Under the pieces are notes generated by a model. It had not been told where the DNA came from, did not search any database, and saw only the letters and a program-made list of their open reading frames with translations. A program made the translations under genes and the position numbers. Shown one piece after another: positions 46,447 through 55,887 of a DNA stretch of 64,000 nt (position 1 is its first letter; each line of letters starts with the position of its first letter). The DNA comes from Bacteroidota bacterium (GTDB lineage Bacteria > Bacteroidota > Bacteroidia > NS11-12g > UBA955): the NCBI GenBank assembly GCA_027488835.1, contig JAIYAW010000009.1, positions 186,001 to 250,000 on the forward strand. Direction: 5' to 3'.

Positions 46447-47676
46447 ATGATAGATGTAGCCATAATCGGAGGAGGAGCAGCGGGTTTTTTTGCGGCTATT
46501 AATATAAAAATGAATTGTCCAACCGCGAAAGTTGTGATTTTAGAAAAGACATTGAAAACACTTTCTAAGGTCAAGGTTAGTGGAGGTGGTAGATGCAATG
46601 TTACACATAATTGTGAGTCCTATTCAGAATTAGCGAGCAATTATCCTAGAGGTGGGAAATTTTTAAAACCTTTATTTAAAGAATTCGGTGTTTCTGAAAC
46701 AATAACTTGGTTTGAAAATAATGGGGTAAGATTAACCACCGAAGCAGACGGTAGGATGTTTCCACTTTCAAACACTTCAGAAACAATTGTTAATTTGTTC
46801 GAAAGCAAAGCAAAATCAATGAACATTGATATTGATTTAAAATCAATGGTCACCGATGTAATCACAGAAGAAGATGGATCTGTCAAAATTCAATTGCAAG
46901 ATATTACTCAACCCTTACATGCAAAATTTTTAATTTTGGCAGCTGGAGGAATGAATAAAAATGATTCCGGTAATTTTCTTAAGAATTTTAATATTTCAAC
47001 CGTAAATGGTGTGCCTTCGTTGTTCACTTTTAATATTAAGAATGATGAGCTTGCTAATTTGGCAGGTGTTTCTGTTGAACAAGGGAGAATTAAAGTTGCA
47101 GGTTTGAAACAACCATATCACGGCCCAATTTTAATTACTCATTGGGGTTTAAGTGGTCCAGCAGTTTTAAAAAGTAGTGCTTGGTACGCCCGAGATTTGT
47201 TTGAAAAACTGTATCAGTTTGATTGTTTGGTGTCTTGGTTGCCTATTGATTCTGAAGCGGAAGCAATGGCTACGTTGGAAAATATTTTCCTAGAAAATCC
47301 TAAAAGACAATTGAATAATTTACATGTTTTAGATTTACCAAATAGACTTTGGCAATATATATTGTTGAGGGCTAAGGTTGATCCCGTTAAACGTTGTATG
47401 GAGACAAAAAAGGTAGAAATAAATAGAATTTTAGAAAATCTAATTCGTATGCCTTTTTCAATATCGGGTAAAACAACCTTTAAGGAAGAATTTGTGACTG
47501 CAGGTGGTATTAATTTAGATGAATTGAACCCAAGCGAAATGAGTCTGAAAAACTATCCCAATATATATGCAATTGGCGAAATGATTGACGTAGATGGCGT
47601 AACAGGTGGTTTTAATTTCCAAGCGGCATGGACAACTGCATGGTTTGCAGCACAATCAATATCAAGAAAGATTTAG
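46447..47676 (+). CDS. HI0933-family flavoprotein (NAD(P)/FAD-dependent oxidoreductase)
   Basis: FAD-binding Rossmann motif VAIIGGGAAGFFAAINI at the N-terminus, then the family signature KVKVSGGGRCNVTH, LAAGGMNKN, HWGLSGPAVLKSSAW, FVTAGGINLDEL and the C-terminal GEMIDVDGVTGGFNFQAAW. Members include BaiN-type reductases, but the substrate is unknown. 409 aa is normal. It follows the glycosyltransferase directly and converges with the two-component genes. Confidence 0.92.
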   Translation: MIDVAIIGGGAAGFFAAINIKMNCPTAKVVILEKTLKTLSKVKVSGGGRCNVTHNCESYSELASNYPRGGKFLKPLFKEFGVSETITWFENNGVRLTTEADGRMFPLSNTSETIVNLFESKAKSMNIDIDLKSMVTDVITEEDGSVKIQLQDITQPLHAKFLILAAGGMNKNDSGNFLKNFNISTVNGVPSLFTFNIKNDELANLAGVSVEQGRIKVAGLKQPYHGPILITHWGLSGPAVLKSSAWYARDLFEKLYQFDCLVSWLPIDSEAEAMATLENIFLENPKRQLNNLHVLDLPNRLWQYILLRAKVDPVKRCMETKKVEINRILENLIRMPFSISGKTTFKEEFVTAGGINLDELNPSEMSLKNYPNIYAIGEMIDVDGVTGGFNFQAAWTTAWFAAQSISRKI

Positions 47677-47677
47677 A

Positions 47678-48379
47678 TTAATTGCCAGTTTCTGTAAATT
47701 TATAACCAACACCTCTAAGTGATAAAAAATAGAAGGGGTTTTTGGCATCGGCTTCAAAATATTTTCTAAATGCCAATATGAAATTGTCAATGGTTCTTGT
47801 ACTAGGAAATACAGTATATCCCCAAACAGTTTTTAAAATCTCCTCTCGAGTAACTACTTGGTTTTTCTTTTCAATTAACAATTTTAAAAGCTGTGCTTCT
47901 TTTTTTGTTAATTTAAACTCTCCTTCAACACCAATGGCTTTAAATGAATTAAAGTCAATGTAGTTTCCCCCAAACGTAAATTCAGTGAGCGTTAATCGAG
48001 GCAAGTGTTGTTGGGTTCTTCGAATTAATTTCTGAACCCGCAATAAAAGTTCTTCTAATTCAAATGGTTTACTCATGTAATCATCTGCTCCCGATCGCAA
48101 ACCATTGATTCTATCTCTGCTACTATTGCTTGCAGAAAGAATCATAATTGGAATGTCGTTATTCGTTAATCGGATATGTTGCGTTGCCGTAATGCCATCC
48201 ATACTAGGCATCATGATGTCCATGATTACCAGATCAAAACTTTCTGTCTTTAATTTCTGAATAGCAATTGCGCCATGCGGGGCAATTAACACTTTGTAAC
48301 CTTCAATTTCTAAATTGATGCGAATTAATTCGGCTAAGTCAATTTCGTCTTCTACAAGCAATATCCTGTAATTCTTCAT
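47678..48379 (-). CDS. OmpR-family response regulator
   Basis: Receiver domain 1-115 with phospho-acceptor Asp in VIMDIMMPSMDG and Lys in YMSKPFE. A winged-helix DNA-binding domain (about 130-230) ends DNFILAFRKYFEA, then SLRGVGYKFT. Its ATG overlaps the kinase stop by 4 bp, so the two form an operon. Targets unknown. Confidence 0.94.
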   Translation of the reverse strand: MKNYRILLVEDEIDLAELIRINLEIEGYKVLIAPHGAIAIQKLKTESFDLVIMDIMMPSMDGITATQHIRLTNNDIPIMILSASNSSRDRINGLRSGADDYMSKPFELEELLLRVQKLIRRTQQHLPRLTLTEFTFGGNYIDFNSFKAIGVEGEFKLTKKEAQLLKLLIEKKNQVVTREEILKTVWGYTVFPSTRTIDNFILAFRKYFEADAKNPFYFLSLRGVGYKFTETGN

Positions 48380-49554
48380 TCCAATAAGCTGTCTTTTGCT
48401 GAAAATGCGAGTATAAATTTTGAACCTTTCGGAATGTTACTTTCTACTGTTACTTTGCCACCGTGTATTTCGGTGATCTTTTTTACTAAGAATAATCCCA
48501 ATCCCGAACCTGGAGTAGTTCTGGTCTTTTCTTCTCCAACTCTATAAAATTTCTTAAAAATATTTTTCTTTTCATCTTCCGAAATACCAATGCCTTCGTC
48601 GGTGAAAGTTAACGTAAAATAATTATCATTGACTTGTGATTCAATATTGATTTTTCCCTGTCCCTCAGAATATTTAATCGCGTTTGTTACTAAATTCCTA
48701 AATACCGTAGAAAGCATTTGCTCATCAGCATAAAATTGTAAATTATTAGGAATTTGAATATTGAGTCTTTGAGTATCATCAATTTTTAATTCCATATTTT
48801 TTAGAACTCCGGTAAAGAAATTATTCAATTCTATCCAAACCTTTTGTGGTTCGGTGAATTTATTTTCGAAACGGGTCGCCATGAGAATTTGTTCAACCAA
48901 TATCGATAATCTTGAGATATTAGATTGTGCCATTAAAACCATTTTCGACACAATGTCTGAGTCTGGTCGTTTTGTTGCAGTTTGGAGTGCCAACTTTGCT
49001 GCAGCAATGGGTGTTTTTAGTTCATGTGTAACCGCGAGCAAAAAATTATTTTGCTGCTGATTAAGTCTAACTACACGGTCTAAGTATACAAACATTGCGA
49101 TTCCTATTAAAATTGTGATGAACCCCATAGTAACTCCTTCCATTATCCAAGCCCTTTTTTTACTGGCTAACTTCTGGAGAAGTTTCACAGAAATGTCATC
49201 TTTGTGCAGTAGACTTAACTCGATACCTTTTAGTTGCCTGTTAAAAACATAGTTGGTAGAAAAATTTAATTTTGCTTTTGCAAGGTTTCGTGTTATTTGA
49301 TGGGTGTCTATTTGAATCAATTGATTATCATAAAAAACATTAATTTTACTTGAAGCGGTATTTTTATTGTATCCAGCAGATTTGAAAATGCAATTTTCAG
49401 CCTGTATTTGATGTAATCTTACTATTTCTAATTCTTTATTATAATCATTTTCCTGAAGTCTAGTTAGAGCAATAGTCCACCACAATAAAGCGCTCAACAT
49501 ATAGGCAATCGTGAGAAATATAACCAGAATTAATTTAAATCTATTTTTAGCCAT
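48376..49554 (-). CDS. Membrane sensor histidine kinase
   Basis: TM helix at about 8-28, a periplasmic loop of about 100 residues, second TM at about 135-160, HisKA H-box AVTHELKTPIAAAK, N-box RNLVTNAIKYSE, G boxes DEGIGI and GSGLGLFLVKKI. No extra sensor domain recognised. First gene of a pair with the response regulator (4 bp overlap) and divergent from the GlcD-type gene. Confidence 0.94.
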   Translation of the reverse strand: MAKNRFKLILVIFLTIAYMLSALLWWTIALTRLQENDYNKELEIVRLHQIQAENCIFKSAGYNKNTASSKINVFYDNQLIQIDTHQITRNLAKAKLNFSTNYVFNRQLKGIELSLLHKDDISVKLLQKLASKKRAWIMEGVTMGFITILIGIAMFVYLDRVVRLNQQQNNFLLAVTHELKTPIAAAKLALQTATKRPDSDIVSKMVLMAQSNISRLSILVEQILMATRFENKFTEPQKVWIELNNFFTGVLKNMELKIDDTQRLNIQIPNNLQFYADEQMLSTVFRNLVTNAIKYSEGQGKINIESQVNDNYFTLTFTDEGIGISEDEKKNIFKKFYRVGEEKTRTTPGSGLGLFLVKKITEIHGGKVTVESNIPKGSKFILAFSAKDSLLE

Positions 49555-49579
49555 CTTAGGAGAATGTAACTCAGATAAT

Positions 49580-49587
49580 TACTTTTG
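49580..49587 (+). promoter_or_regulatory. -7 box (TACTTTTG) for the GlcD-type gene
   Basis: TACTTTTG ends 18 nt before the ATG at 49606; an in-frame TTG (49585) lies inside it and is rejected as a start. Confidence 0.5.
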
Positions 49588-49605
49588 CATGAAACCCATA
49601 ATACC

Positions 49606-51006
49606 ATGAATGTAGAATTTATTTCACAATTAATAACAATCCTCGGAAAAGCAAATGTAACGCAAAATGTCACAGAATTGCAAGAAGTTGCCCATGATTA
49701 TACAGAGGACCTTTACTATTTGCCTGAAATATTGGTATTTCCAGAAAATACAGAACAAGTTTCTCAGATATTAATCTTGTGTTCAGATTTTAATGTTCCA
49801 GTTTATACTCGAGGAGCGGGTACTGGTCTTTCAGGTGCGTGTTTACCTGTAAATGGTGGCTTGGTCCTGAGTACGAAAAAAATGAACCGCATCATTCAAA
49901 TTGATACTCAAAATATGATGGCTATTGTTGAGCCAGGGGTAATTAATTTTCATTTAAAACAAGCATTGGAAGAGTTTGGATTAACATATCCACCCGATCC
50001 TGCGAGCTTTGGAACGAGCACAATCGGAGGGAACGTGGCACATGGTGCTGGTGGACCAAAAGCTGTAAAATATGGAACAACACGCGATTATGTTTTAAAC
50101 TTAGAAGTTGTTTTGCCTTCTGGAGAAGTTATTTGGACAGGCTCCAACACATTGAAAAATGCTACGGGATTTTCATTAACTCATTTGTTTATTGGGAGTG
50201 AGGGATTGTTAGGGGTAATTACAAAAATTGTTGTCAAGATTGTACCTAAATCGGCTCATGAATTGTTAATGTTGGCATTGTTTGAAAATGCGAAAGACGC
50301 GGCAATTGCGGTTAATAAAGTTTTATTAAGCGGTGTATTACCAACGGGTTTGGAGTTAATGGAAGTAAGCGGAGTTGAAATTTCAGCAAAGGCAACACAA
50401 ACTAGCTTTCCGATCCCTCCAAATGTCCAATTTTATTTAATGGTGATTTTAGATGGTATGGATTACGATTTGTTGATGACCGACGCAGAAAATATATATC
50501 CAATATTAGAAGACTCAGGAGCTTTTGATGTTTTGATGCCAAATAACTCAGAAATGGCCGAAAATTGGTGGAAAGTAAGACGGTCAATAGGTGAAACTGT
50601 GAAGCAGCAAAGTATTTACAAAGAAGAAGATACTGTTGTTCCACGAGCTTCTCTACCTGAGTTGTTAACTGGAGTAAAAGAAATAGGCGATAAGTATAAT
50701 TTTAGAACGGTATGCTATGGTCATGCAGGCGATGGGAACTTGCATGTAAATATTTTGAAAGACAATTTAACTGACGACGCATGGGAAAATGAAATACCCA
50801 AAGGTATTATTGAAATATTTGAATTATGTAGGAAATTAGGAGGAACAATAAGTGGTGAACACGGGGTAGGACTGGTTCAGAAACCTTACTTGGATGTAGT
50901 TTTCAATAGCACACATTGGATGTTAATGAAAGGCATTAAAACGCTGTTTGATCCTCAGAATATTCTAAATCCAGGTAAATGGATTGAATCAACCCAACCA
51001 ATCTAA
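49606..51006 (+). CDS. GlcD-type FAD-binding 2-hydroxyacid dehydrogenase
   Basis: Oxidises a D-2-hydroxyacid such as glycolate or D-lactate. FAD_binding_4 PP-loop region VYTRGAGTGLSGACLPVNGG, PPDPASFGTSTIGGNVAHGAGG, YGTTRDYVL; C-terminal FAD-oxidase_C domain with CYGHAGDGNLHVNIL and SGEHGVGL. 466 aa is normal. Substrate is uncertain. Its stop overlaps the convergent ABM-like gene by 18 bp. Confidence 0.92.
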   Translation: MNVEFISQLITILGKANVTQNVTELQEVAHDYTEDLYYLPEILVFPENTEQVSQILILCSDFNVPVYTRGAGTGLSGACLPVNGGLVLSTKKMNRIIQIDTQNMMAIVEPGVINFHLKQALEEFGLTYPPDPASFGTSTIGGNVAHGAGGPKAVKYGTTRDYVLNLEVVLPSGEVIWTGSNTLKNATGFSLTHLFIGSEGLLGVITKIVVKIVPKSAHELLMLALFENAKDAAIAVNKVLLSGVLPTGLELMEVSGVEISAKATQTSFPIPPNVQFYLMVILDGMDYDLLMTDAENIYPILEDSGAFDVLMPNNSEMAENWWKVRRSIGETVKQQSIYKEEDTVVPRASLPELLTGVKEIGDKYNFRTVCYGHAGDGNLHVNILKDNLTDDAWENEIPKGIIEIFELCRKLGGTISGEHGVGLVQKPYLDVVFNSTHWMLMKGIKTLFDPQNILNPGKWIESTQPI

Positions 51007-51288
51007 CAATTTGTAAGACTTTGCAAATGCCTTTTCTTTAAAATGTATTTTGGTTTTTGCCCATGTTTTTGAAAATAGTTCACTATTTCTATAGTTTTCT
51101 AATGCTATTTCACTCTCCCAAATACTGGAAGTGCAAATTACCCATGGCTCTTCTAAGTCGTTGATAAGTTGAAGCGACAAACATCCAGGAAAATTACGAA
51201 TGTCTTCATTAGAATTTTCAAAGACCTCTAGAAAAGGCGTTATTCCTTCTTCTGTGAAGGTCATTTTAACAAATCTGTGTATTTTCAT
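50989..51288 (-). CDS. Small ABM-fold (antibiotic biosynthesis monooxygenase-like) protein
   Basis: Dimeric alpha-beta barrel type of 99 aa. MKIHRFVKMTFTEEGITPFLEVF, then FPGCLSLQLINDLEEP and IWESEIALENYRNSELF match the ABM layout. Whether it is an enzyme is unknown. It overlaps the upstream SAM-hydrolase-like gene by 4 bp and the convergent GlcD-type gene by 18 bp. Confidence 0.75.
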   Translation of the reverse strand: MKIHRFVKMTFTEEGITPFLEVFENSNEDIRNFPGCLSLQLINDLEEPWVICTSSIWESEIALENYRNSELFSKTWAKTKIHFKEKAFAKSYKLLDWLG

Positions 51289-52079
51289 TCGAAAAATTCT
51301 AAAATGGCAAATGAATCTGTATTTAATCCAAATAAATCAGCAGCATTGCCGGCGTTTTGAGCAACCTGCAAAATATTACCATAGGTAAACAAACAAAGTG
51401 CTTCCCCTTCTGGAACATCATCGTAATCATCGTAAACACGACTTAATTTAAAAGTATGATTGCGCAAAACGAAATTTCTATTGTTTCTGAGTAACTCGAA
51501 ATTGGTTTTGTCTATATTGAAAAAGGCATTTCCGTTATTGTCATTATACAAAACAGTGAGCCTAACAATGTTCCCATTTATTGTTGGCTGCATCATATTT
51601 GATTTAACCATAATGGTTTTCTCTTTGAAGATATTGGCCAAATCAAAATCTCCATCAATGGCCATTTTAATTCCGGGCAAATAGACCTCTTCGAGTGAGT
51701 TGTTAGTGAATTTGTCCACAGGGAGAATATAAGACTGATGCAATTCATTTCCAATGGTGAGATGAAGAAAACCATTGTCGGGGCCAACTAAGAATTGGTC
51801 CTTTATTTGGGTAATAACGAATCGTTTCGTTAGTGAACTGTGAAACGATAAATGACAAATATGTATGGTTTTAGGTGGGAATTGGTCAATAAATTGTTTC
51901 AAATAAATGGATTGTGCTTGAATATTTCCTTTTTTTAATTTTGAGGGACTCACAATCAAACGCGCATCGGGGAACGCTGCGTAAATTTTGGCTTGACCTA
52001 AGGTAAAATCTATAGATTCTGTACCAAAATCAACCCAATAATGGATAAGATGATTATTATTCGCAGCAAAGGATTGCAT
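51285..52079 (-). CDS. Divergent SAM hydrolase/chlorinase-like (DUF62) protein, probably not catalytic
   Basis: Fold assignment rests on FPPKTIHICHLSF, the family hallmark FLVGPDNGFL, a strand VLYNDNNGNAFFNI parallel to the VDRFGNLITN segment, and the C-terminal EALCLFTYGNILQVAQNAGNAADLFGL. Lost motifs: the VDPGVGTERR loop reads HLSFHSSLTKRF, and the FHGRDIF segment is not visible. SAM hydrolysis is therefore doubtful. ATG 52079 (MQSFAANNN) is chosen; a longer frame precedes it. Cotranscribed with the ABM-like gene (4 bp overlap). I rate the fold as probable, the function unknown. Confidence 0.6.
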   Translation of the reverse strand: MQSFAANNNHLIHYWVDFGTESIDFTLGQAKIYAAFPDARLIVSPSKLKKGNIQAQSIYLKQFIDQFPPKTIHICHLSFHSSLTKRFVITQIKDQFLVGPDNGFLHLTIGNELHQSYILPVDKFTNNSLEEVYLPGIKMAIDGDFDLANIFKEKTIMVKSNMMQPTINGNIVRLTVLYNDNNGNAFFNIDKTNFELLRNNRNFVLRNHTFKLSRVYDDYDDVPEGEALCLFTYGNILQVAQNAGNAADLFGLNTDSFAILEFFE

Positions 52080-52086
52080 ATATTTG
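52079..52086 (+). promoter_or_regulatory. -7 box (TATATTTG) of the phoH-purC operon
   Basis: TATATTTG shares its first base with the start codon of the divergent DUF62-like gene. It ends 19 nt before the TTG start at 52106. Confidence 0.55.
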
Positions 52087-52105
52087 TAAAAATATAAAAA
52101 AACGA

Positions 52106-53059
52106 TTGACAGAGCGCATTTACACATTAGAAATTATCAACCCTCAGCTATTTTATGGACCAAATAACATCCATTGGAGCTTAATTATGTCTAAATTCCC
52201 GAAATTGCAATTCGTTGCTAGAGGAGAGGAAATCAAGATGTTAGGGGATGAATCGAGTATGAACAGCTTTGAAGCTGGCATGAAAGTGTTAGAAAAATTG
52301 TACACAGCTAAAGGTGAGTTGACAGAGCATATTATTCATGAGGCTTTGCATATCGATTATAAAGCAAATCATGTTGAGGTTTCTAACTCAGATGATGTAC
52401 TTTTAATTGGCACTCGTGGCCAAAAAATCAAGGCAAGAACCATGAACCAGCGTAAAATGTTGGATGAGTCAAAGAAAAATGATATTCTCTTTGCCATTGG
52501 TCCTGCTGGAACTGGTAAAACATATACTGCAGTTGCACTCGCCGTGGTTGCGCTCAAAGAAAGAGAAATCAAAAGAATCATTTTAACCCGTCCTGCTGTA
52601 GAAGCTGGAGAGAATTTGGGTTTTTTGCCCGGCGATTTAAAAGAGAAAATTGATCCATACTTAAGGCCGTTATATGATGCATTGGAAGATATGATTCCCA
52701 ATGACAAATTAAAAAGCATGATTGAAAGTCGCACTGTCGAAATTGCACCACTGGCTTTTATGAGAGGTAGAACGCTCGATAATTGCTATGTGATATTAGA
52801 TGAAGCACAGAACAGCACCGAATTGCAGTTGAAAATGTTTCTAACAAGAATGGGACCAAATGCAAAATTAATAATTACGGGTGATTTAACTCAAATTGAT
52901 TTGCCGAAAAAACAAATGAGTGGATTGTTTCGCGCAATGAAAATTTTGCGTAATATTGAGGGGATTTCTATTGTTGAATTAGACACCCAAGACGTGGTAA
53001 GGCATAAATTAGTTAAAGAAATTATCAAAGCATACGACAAGGCCGAGGAAGCCCAATAA
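52106..53059 (+). CDS. PhoH-like ATPase
   Basis: Cytosolic NTPase, thought to act in RNA metabolism. Walker A AIGPAGTGKTYTAVALA (about 130-146), ILTRPAVEAGENLGFLPGDL, CYVILDEAQNSTELQLKMF (Walker B) and ITGDLTQIDLP. The TTG start at 52106 is chosen since the N-terminus TERIYTLEIINPQLFYGPNN matches PhoH homologues; the first ATG (52187) would remove this. Leads an operon with purC, 6 nt later. Confidence 0.92.
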   Translation: MTERIYTLEIINPQLFYGPNNIHWSLIMSKFPKLQFVARGEEIKMLGDESSMNSFEAGMKVLEKLYTAKGELTEHIIHEALHIDYKANHVEVSNSDDVLLIGTRGQKIKARTMNQRKMLDESKKNDILFAIGPAGTGKTYTAVALAVVALKEREIKRIILTRPAVEAGENLGFLPGDLKEKIDPYLRPLYDALEDMIPNDKLKSMIESRTVEIAPLAFMRGRTLDNCYVILDEAQNSTELQLKMFLTRMGPNAKLIITGDLTQIDLPKKQMSGLFRAMKILRNIEGISIVELDTQDVVRHKLVKEIIKAYDKAEEAQ

Positions 53060-53065
53060 ATTATT

Positions 53066-54016
53066 ATGGAATTACAAGCATTAACTTCAACCAATTTTTA
53101 TTTTAAAAATCAAACCGCATTTTACCGCGGAAAAGTCAGAGACGTTTATACCATTAACCAAGATGTTCTGGTAATTGTAGCTTGCGATAGAATTTCGGCA
53201 TTTGATCATGTACTTCCGAGAAGTATCCCGTTCAAAGGACAAGTTCTAAATGCAGTAGCTAGTATGTTTTTGGATCAAACGCAAAACATCATGCCCAATT
53301 GGAAAGTGTCTACACCCGATGCACATGTTACCATTGGTAAAAGATGTGATGCAATTCCAATTGAATTTGTTGTGAGAAATTATTTAACCGGGCATGCTTG
53401 GCGTATTTACAGAGAGGGTGGAAGGGTTATTTGTGGAAATGCATTGCCAGAAGGATTGAAGGAAAACGACAAATTGCCGGCTCCAATCATTACTCCGGCA
53501 ACAAAAGCTGTAAGTGGTCATGATGAAGACATTAGTTACTCTGAAATCATTAGCCAAAATATCCTTCCCAAAAATCGTTTGGATGAATTGTGCGACAAGG
53601 CTTTGGCACTGTTTGAATTAGGTACTAATTATGCGGCATCGAAGAATTTAATTTTGGTGGATACAAAATATGAATTTGGTTTATTTAACAACGAAGCAAC
53701 GCTCATTGATGAGATTCATACTCCCGATAGCAGTAGGTTTTTTTACGGTGATACTTACGAAAAACTTCAAAATGAAGGCAAACAACAGCGCCAATTAAGT
53801 AAAGAATTTGTGAGAGAATGGTTAATGGAAAATGGATTTCAAGGACTAGAAGGTCAATTGGTACCTGATATGCCTGATGATTTTGTGATGAGTATCTCTG
53901 ATCGATATCAAGAGCTATTCAATGCAATGACTGGTAATTCACTTGTGAAAAGAGATTATGACAATATTTTAGACACTATTGAAAATAATGTGAATAACGC
54001 ATTGAATATTATTTAG
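53066..54016 (+). CDS. purC: SAICAR synthase
   Basis: Purine synthesis step joining CAIR and aspartate. YRGKVRDVY, CDRISAFDHVLPRSIPFKGQVLN, RNYLTGHAWRIYREGG, KYEFGL and DEIHTPDSSRFF are the family signatures. 316 aa, the longer class. Second in the phoH operon, 6 nt spacing. Confidence 0.96.
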   Translation: MELQALTSTNFYFKNQTAFYRGKVRDVYTINQDVLVIVACDRISAFDHVLPRSIPFKGQVLNAVASMFLDQTQNIMPNWKVSTPDAHVTIGKRCDAIPIEFVVRNYLTGHAWRIYREGGRVICGNALPEGLKENDKLPAPIITPATKAVSGHDEDISYSEIISQNILPKNRLDELCDKALALFELGTNYAASKNLILVDTKYEFGLFNNEATLIDEIHTPDSSRFFYGDTYEKLQNEGKQQRQLSKEFVREWLMENGFQGLEGQLVPDMPDDFVMSISDRYQELFNAMTGNSLVKRDYDNILDTIENNVNNALNII

Positions 54017-54045
54017 ATATTTGTTTTTTTTAATTTCATTTATTT

Positions 54046-55887
54046 ATGAAAAGAACGATACTTTCAATTTTTGCATTTTGTGCATTAACCCTTTCTGCAC
54101 AAACTGTTTACACCTATTCCGGAATTCAATATATTGACTCTGGTAAATTCAATGGTACTGCCACTAACACCTTATCGACAGAATTATACAGTAGACCTCA
54201 ATCTATGTCTTGTGATTCTAACAATAGATTGTACATTACCGATGAACATAACATAATGCTATGTGATGGAACAACCTCTCGAAATAGAGGCGGTTTTCGT
54301 GGTGATCCAACTTCGACTTTGTCCTTAGGAAGCAACGATGGAACAGGATTGGTTTCTAGATTTTCAACTCCTGCAGGTATTGCGGTGCACCCAATGTCTA
54401 ACGATGTGTATGTTTGTGACAGAAACAATAATCTAATTAGAAAGGGTTCGAAATTTGTGAATGCGTCTAACGAATCTTCTTGGAGTACTTTCGCCGGAAA
54501 TATTTCTTTTTTAGGGGGATATGAAGACGGACCAATAGCAAATGCCCAATTTTCAACACCAGAAGATATCGAAATTAGCAAAAATGGAATATTTTATATT
54601 GCAGATTTTGATAATAATTGTATTCGTACAATTGTGAGTGGAATTGTATCAACATTAGCAGGTTCTGGTTGGGCCGGTTCTGGAGATAAAGATGATAATG
54701 ATACTTTTGCCCGATTTGATAGACCAAATGGTTTAGGATTAGAAGGCACAACTGGATTACTTGTAGCAGATAGAAATAATGGTAAAATTCGCAGAATTAA
54801 TCTTTCCACAAAAGCTGTTACTACAGTGGTTTCAAATTTGAATTTCCCCGTTGATGTGCTTTCGATTAATAACAAAATTTACATTGCTGAAGCAACATGT
54901 ATCAAAGTATTTGATGGTACCTCTGTGAAAGTATTCGCCGGAAATCCCTCACAAGCAGGTTACGTAGATGGAGATATTTCGGTTGCGTTGTTTAGAAATA
55001 TTACCCATATTACTTATCGCAAAGCTGACCAATGTATTTATGTGTGCGACAATGGAAATAACATTATCCGCAGAATACCATTGATTTTTAGTGCTACCGC
55101 TGATTTTGATGCAAATAATACAACTCCAATAGTAAATCAAACAGTAAAAATAAAATCAAATTGCTCGAATACCAACTCTTATACATGGACAATTTCTCCA
55201 AATACATATACGCTGCAAGGAAATACAAAATTAACAGATCAAGATATTTATGTTTCCTTCAATGCAACAGGTTCTTACACAGTTAATCTCTTGGCTAAAA
55301 ATCAATCAACTTCCGATACAAAAATCAAAACCAATTATATTAACGTTTCAACAAACTCTGGTGCAAAACCAGCAGTTGATTTCATAGCATCGAAAGTTAC
55401 ACCAACTGTTAATGAAATAATTACGTTATATGATTTGACAGCCAACAATGCAACATCGTATAAATGGACAATCACTCCTAAAGAATACAAATTTGAAAAT
55501 GGTAGCGTAGACACAGATAGAAATCCAACAATTTCATTTAATCTGTTAAATCAGAAGTATACGGTTAAATTAGACGCACTAAATGCAAATGGAAGTGGAA
55601 CATTAACTAAAGCTGATTACATTATAACTGCCTTAAGTGGAAATAACAATATTCAAAAATATAAAGTTCTATTGTATCCAAATCCAGCCAAATCGCAATT
55701 GTTTTTGAAAGGATTGCCTATGAATTCAAAAGTTTTATTTACTGATGTTACAGGTAAATCTGTTTCAATGTCGATATTGGAGGATGCATCAATTGACGTT
55801 TCGAATTTATCAAACGGAATTTATTTTGTTACAGCAATTGCTCATGGCGAATCTGTGCAAATTGGAAAAGTAATTATCGAAAATTGA
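54046..55887 (+). CDS. Secreted NHL-repeat/PKD protein with T9SS type A sorting domain
   Basis: Signal peptide MKRTILSIFAFCALTLSAQ. About 45-345 is an NHL beta-propeller (repeats such as STPAGIAVHPMSNDVYVCDR, FSTPEDIEISKNGIFYIADF, FDRPNGLGLEGTTGLLVADR). Two PKD-like domains follow at about 350-430 and 440-525. The C-terminal ~75 residues are a type A sorting domain (LYPNPAKSQLFLKG, ending GKVIIEN). Probably T9SS-exported and surface-attached. Its TGA overlaps the next gene's TTG by 4 bp, and a strong hairpin follows within 20 nt. Confidence 0.88.
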   Translation: MKRTILSIFAFCALTLSAQTVYTYSGIQYIDSGKFNGTATNTLSTELYSRPQSMSCDSNNRLYITDEHNIMLCDGTTSRNRGGFRGDPTSTLSLGSNDGTGLVSRFSTPAGIAVHPMSNDVYVCDRNNNLIRKGSKFVNASNESSWSTFAGNISFLGGYEDGPIANAQFSTPEDIEISKNGIFYIADFDNNCIRTIVSGIVSTLAGSGWAGSGDKDDNDTFARFDRPNGLGLEGTTGLLVADRNNGKIRRINLSTKAVTTVVSNLNFPVDVLSINNKIYIAEATCIKVFDGTSVKVFAGNPSQAGYVDGDISVALFRNITHITYRKADQCIYVCDNGNNIIRRIPLIFSATADFDANNTTPIVNQTVKIKSNCSNTNSYTWTISPNTYTLQGNTKLTDQDIYVSFNATGSYTVNLLAKNQSTSDTKIKTNYINVSTNSGAKPAVDFIASKVTPTVNEIITLYDLTANNATSYKWTITPKEYKFENGSVDTDRNPTISFNLLNQKYTVKLDALNANGSGTLTKADYIITALSGNNNIQKYKVLLYPNPAKSQLFLKGLPMNSKVLFTDVTGKSVSMSILEDASIDVSNLSNGIYFVTAIAHGESVQIGKVIIEN

